From: an uncultured Ventosimonas sp.
GTDB lineage: Bacteria; Pseudomonadota; Gammaproteobacteria; Pseudomonadales; Pseudomonadaceae
DNA length: 7,778 bases
Direction: 5' to 3'
NCBI GenBank assembly: GCA_945283395.1
Contig: CALYQH010000059.1
Coordinates: 1 to 7,778 of the forward strand
The position numbers and the translations under genes were made by a program. How positions within the stretch are numbered: the stretch's first letter is position 1; every line of letters starts with the position of its first letter. A model generated the notes under the pieces. That model ran no database searches and was not told the DNA's origin. It worked only from the letters and a program-made list of their open reading frames with translations. Below are positions 6,824 to 7,778 of this stretch, in pieces.

Positions 6824-7110
6824 TAATTTACCTCAGCTGGTTAGAATAATGCGGATAAAAGACAATAAGCATAGAGGAAATAATAAAAAGGTAAAGGATA
6901 AATAGAAAAAATTCCTTTAGAATGGGTAAGAATTTACTACAACAGTCGATATAAATACTTCGAGCTATCGGTATACTGAGAATTGGTGAAACTGCTTGCA
7001 TATTAGGAGTTAAGTATTGGTGATTAGCTAATAAATAAAACGCAAAGATGATAAACGCTGGCATAATTTTATGGCTGGCTCTTTTAGCGAGAAGCCAACC
7101 TTATAACTTG
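6824..7110. other. Interval between bcp and the hydrolase relic, no supported gene
   Basis: These 287 AT-rich bases hold the bcp ribosome site and presumably its promoter. A 78-codon frame on the - strand (7064 to 6828) would give a very hydrophobic peptide, but it has no ribosome-binding site and ends inside the bcp Shine-Dalgarno sequence. T-rich strands give such peptides by chance. No RNA gene is recognisable. Confidence 0.5.
7073..7100 (-). terminator. Stem-loop after the hydrolase relic, possible terminator
   Basis: On the - strand GGTTGGCT (7100-7093) pairs with AGCCAGCC (7080-7073) over 8 bp including one G-U, around a 12-base loop. It lies 10 bases beyond the relic's stop codon (7113-7111), where its terminator would be expected. 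The pairing is better in the - strand RNA than in the + strand, where the G-U becomes a C-A mismatch. No clear U-tract follows, so it may be a decayed terminator. Confidence 0.4.
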
Positions 7111-7620
7111 TTATTTTACGATCACTACGTTAGATAAAATATTACCCTCCCAGCCATTTTTCCCATAGTCGTTTAAATGTTGTATTTGTTTAACAGCTTG
7201 TCCTTGGCTGAAGTTAATTTCTTCTAAAGACAGCCAAACACTAGCGGGAGCAAAAGTAGATTTAAATCTATACGCTAAGTTTGTTAAGTCGGTAATGATT
7301 GTCCAATAGGTTGCTATTGCTTTGTTATTATTAGGTTATTTGCTGTATTTGGCATAACCCTATAGTTTTTATTATGATAAATATTAACAATGCCGTTATC
7401 AATTTCTATAATGGCAGAGCCAGCTGTTACATCTTCAATAGCCATGTGTTTTGTGTCTGTAGCATAAACTATAGGTAATTAAATGGCTGCTAATCTAACA
7501 TCGTTTTAAATAGCGGCTATGGCTTCATCGACAGTAGCAAAATTATCTAAAATATAGCTTAACCGAGCTTTATGGCTGCCAACAGTTAATCAATAGATAG
7601 GACAAATTATTCAACAACTT
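7111..7620 (-). pseudogene. Decayed choloylglycine hydrolase-family (Ntn linear amide hydrolase) gene
   Basis: No intact frame exists, but reading the - strand by eye recovers the C-terminal half of a choloylglycine/penicillin acylase-type hydrolase. From 7574, one frame gives HKARLSYILDNFATVDEAIA, TAA (7508-7506), NDVRLAAI, TAA (7481-7479), LPIVYATDTKHMAIEDV, then AGSAIIEIDNGIVNIYHNKN, and finally YRVMPNTANN before TAG (7316-7314). A second frame from about 7332 gives AIATYWTIITDLTNLAYRFK, then TFAPASVWLSLEEINFSQG and ends at TAA (7113-7111). These match the family's LDNFATVDEA, AIED, VMTN and W-x-V-x-D-L-x-N blocks. The stretch normally between VMTN and the W..D block, which carries a conserved active-site Arg, is missing. 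The part upstream of 7575 is too decayed to frame; faint similarity may continue to about 7620. The N-terminal catalytic Cys is not seen. Such enzymes hydrolyse bile-salt or other amides; this copy should be inactive. Confidence 0.8.
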
Positions 7621-7778
7621 TCTAACATTTATGATAGCCTCTATTGCATGTAAGGAAGAGTATAATGAAAATAATAAAATGTTGATGAAGGTAGCCGTTT
7701 GTACGATCAAGTAAAATGGTAGTTAATGTTCTAATAGATTTTGATGTTTATAATTGTAGTATGAATATCGTAAGGGAA

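Noticed and set aside
6828..7064. A 78-codon - strand frame with a very hydrophobic product
   Set aside because: No ribosome-binding site precedes its ATG, it runs through the bcp Shine-Dalgarno sequence, and the hydrophobicity is what T-rich DNA gives by chance. It matches no small membrane protein I know.

Overview
The window is AT-rich DNA from a gammaproteobacterium. It reads most like a reduced, AT-rich relative of Pseudomonas. RibA keeps the Zn-binding and catalytic residues at Escherichia coli numbering, with a Pseudomonas-style N-terminus. The MoxR/DUF58/TgpA order is the one I recall from Pseudomonas aeruginosa (PA2875-PA2873). An insect-gut lineage such as Entomomonas would fit the base composition, but that is a guess. 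Synteny statements come from memory and were not searched.

Left part, + strand (1-3243): the 3' end of a MoxR-type AAA+ ATPase gene, a DUF58 membrane protein gene and a tgpA-like transglutaminase gene. They overlap by one and four bases (TAATG and ATGA), so they form one translationally coupled unit, probably acting at the cell envelope. The unit ends in a 16-bp perfect stem-loop that also contains the stop codon of the convergent gene.

Middle, - strand (3272-4377): a universal stress protein gene, whose start is better placed at 3721 than at the longest-ORF start, and upstream of it a gene I do not recognise. Next comes a 367-base AT-rich interval (4378-4744) with no gene I can support.

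Right part, - strand (4745-6823): ribA (GTP cyclohydrolase II) followed 14 bases later by a BtuF-like periplasmic binding protein gene. Both start with GTG behind visible Shine-Dalgarno sequences. Upstream of ribA is a 142-base gap with inverted repeats, and then bcp, a PrxQ/Bcp peroxiredoxin gene lacking the usual resolving cysteine.

Right edge (7111 to about 7620 or beyond, - strand): a decayed choloylglycine hydrolase-family (Ntn amide hydrolase) gene. It has two in-frame stops, a frame change and an internal deletion, so no open reading frame reveals it. Apart from this relic and the unrecognised gene, the window is ordinary housekeeping DNA. I see no mobile element, CRISPR array, rRNA or tRNA, and no convincing new multi-gene system.
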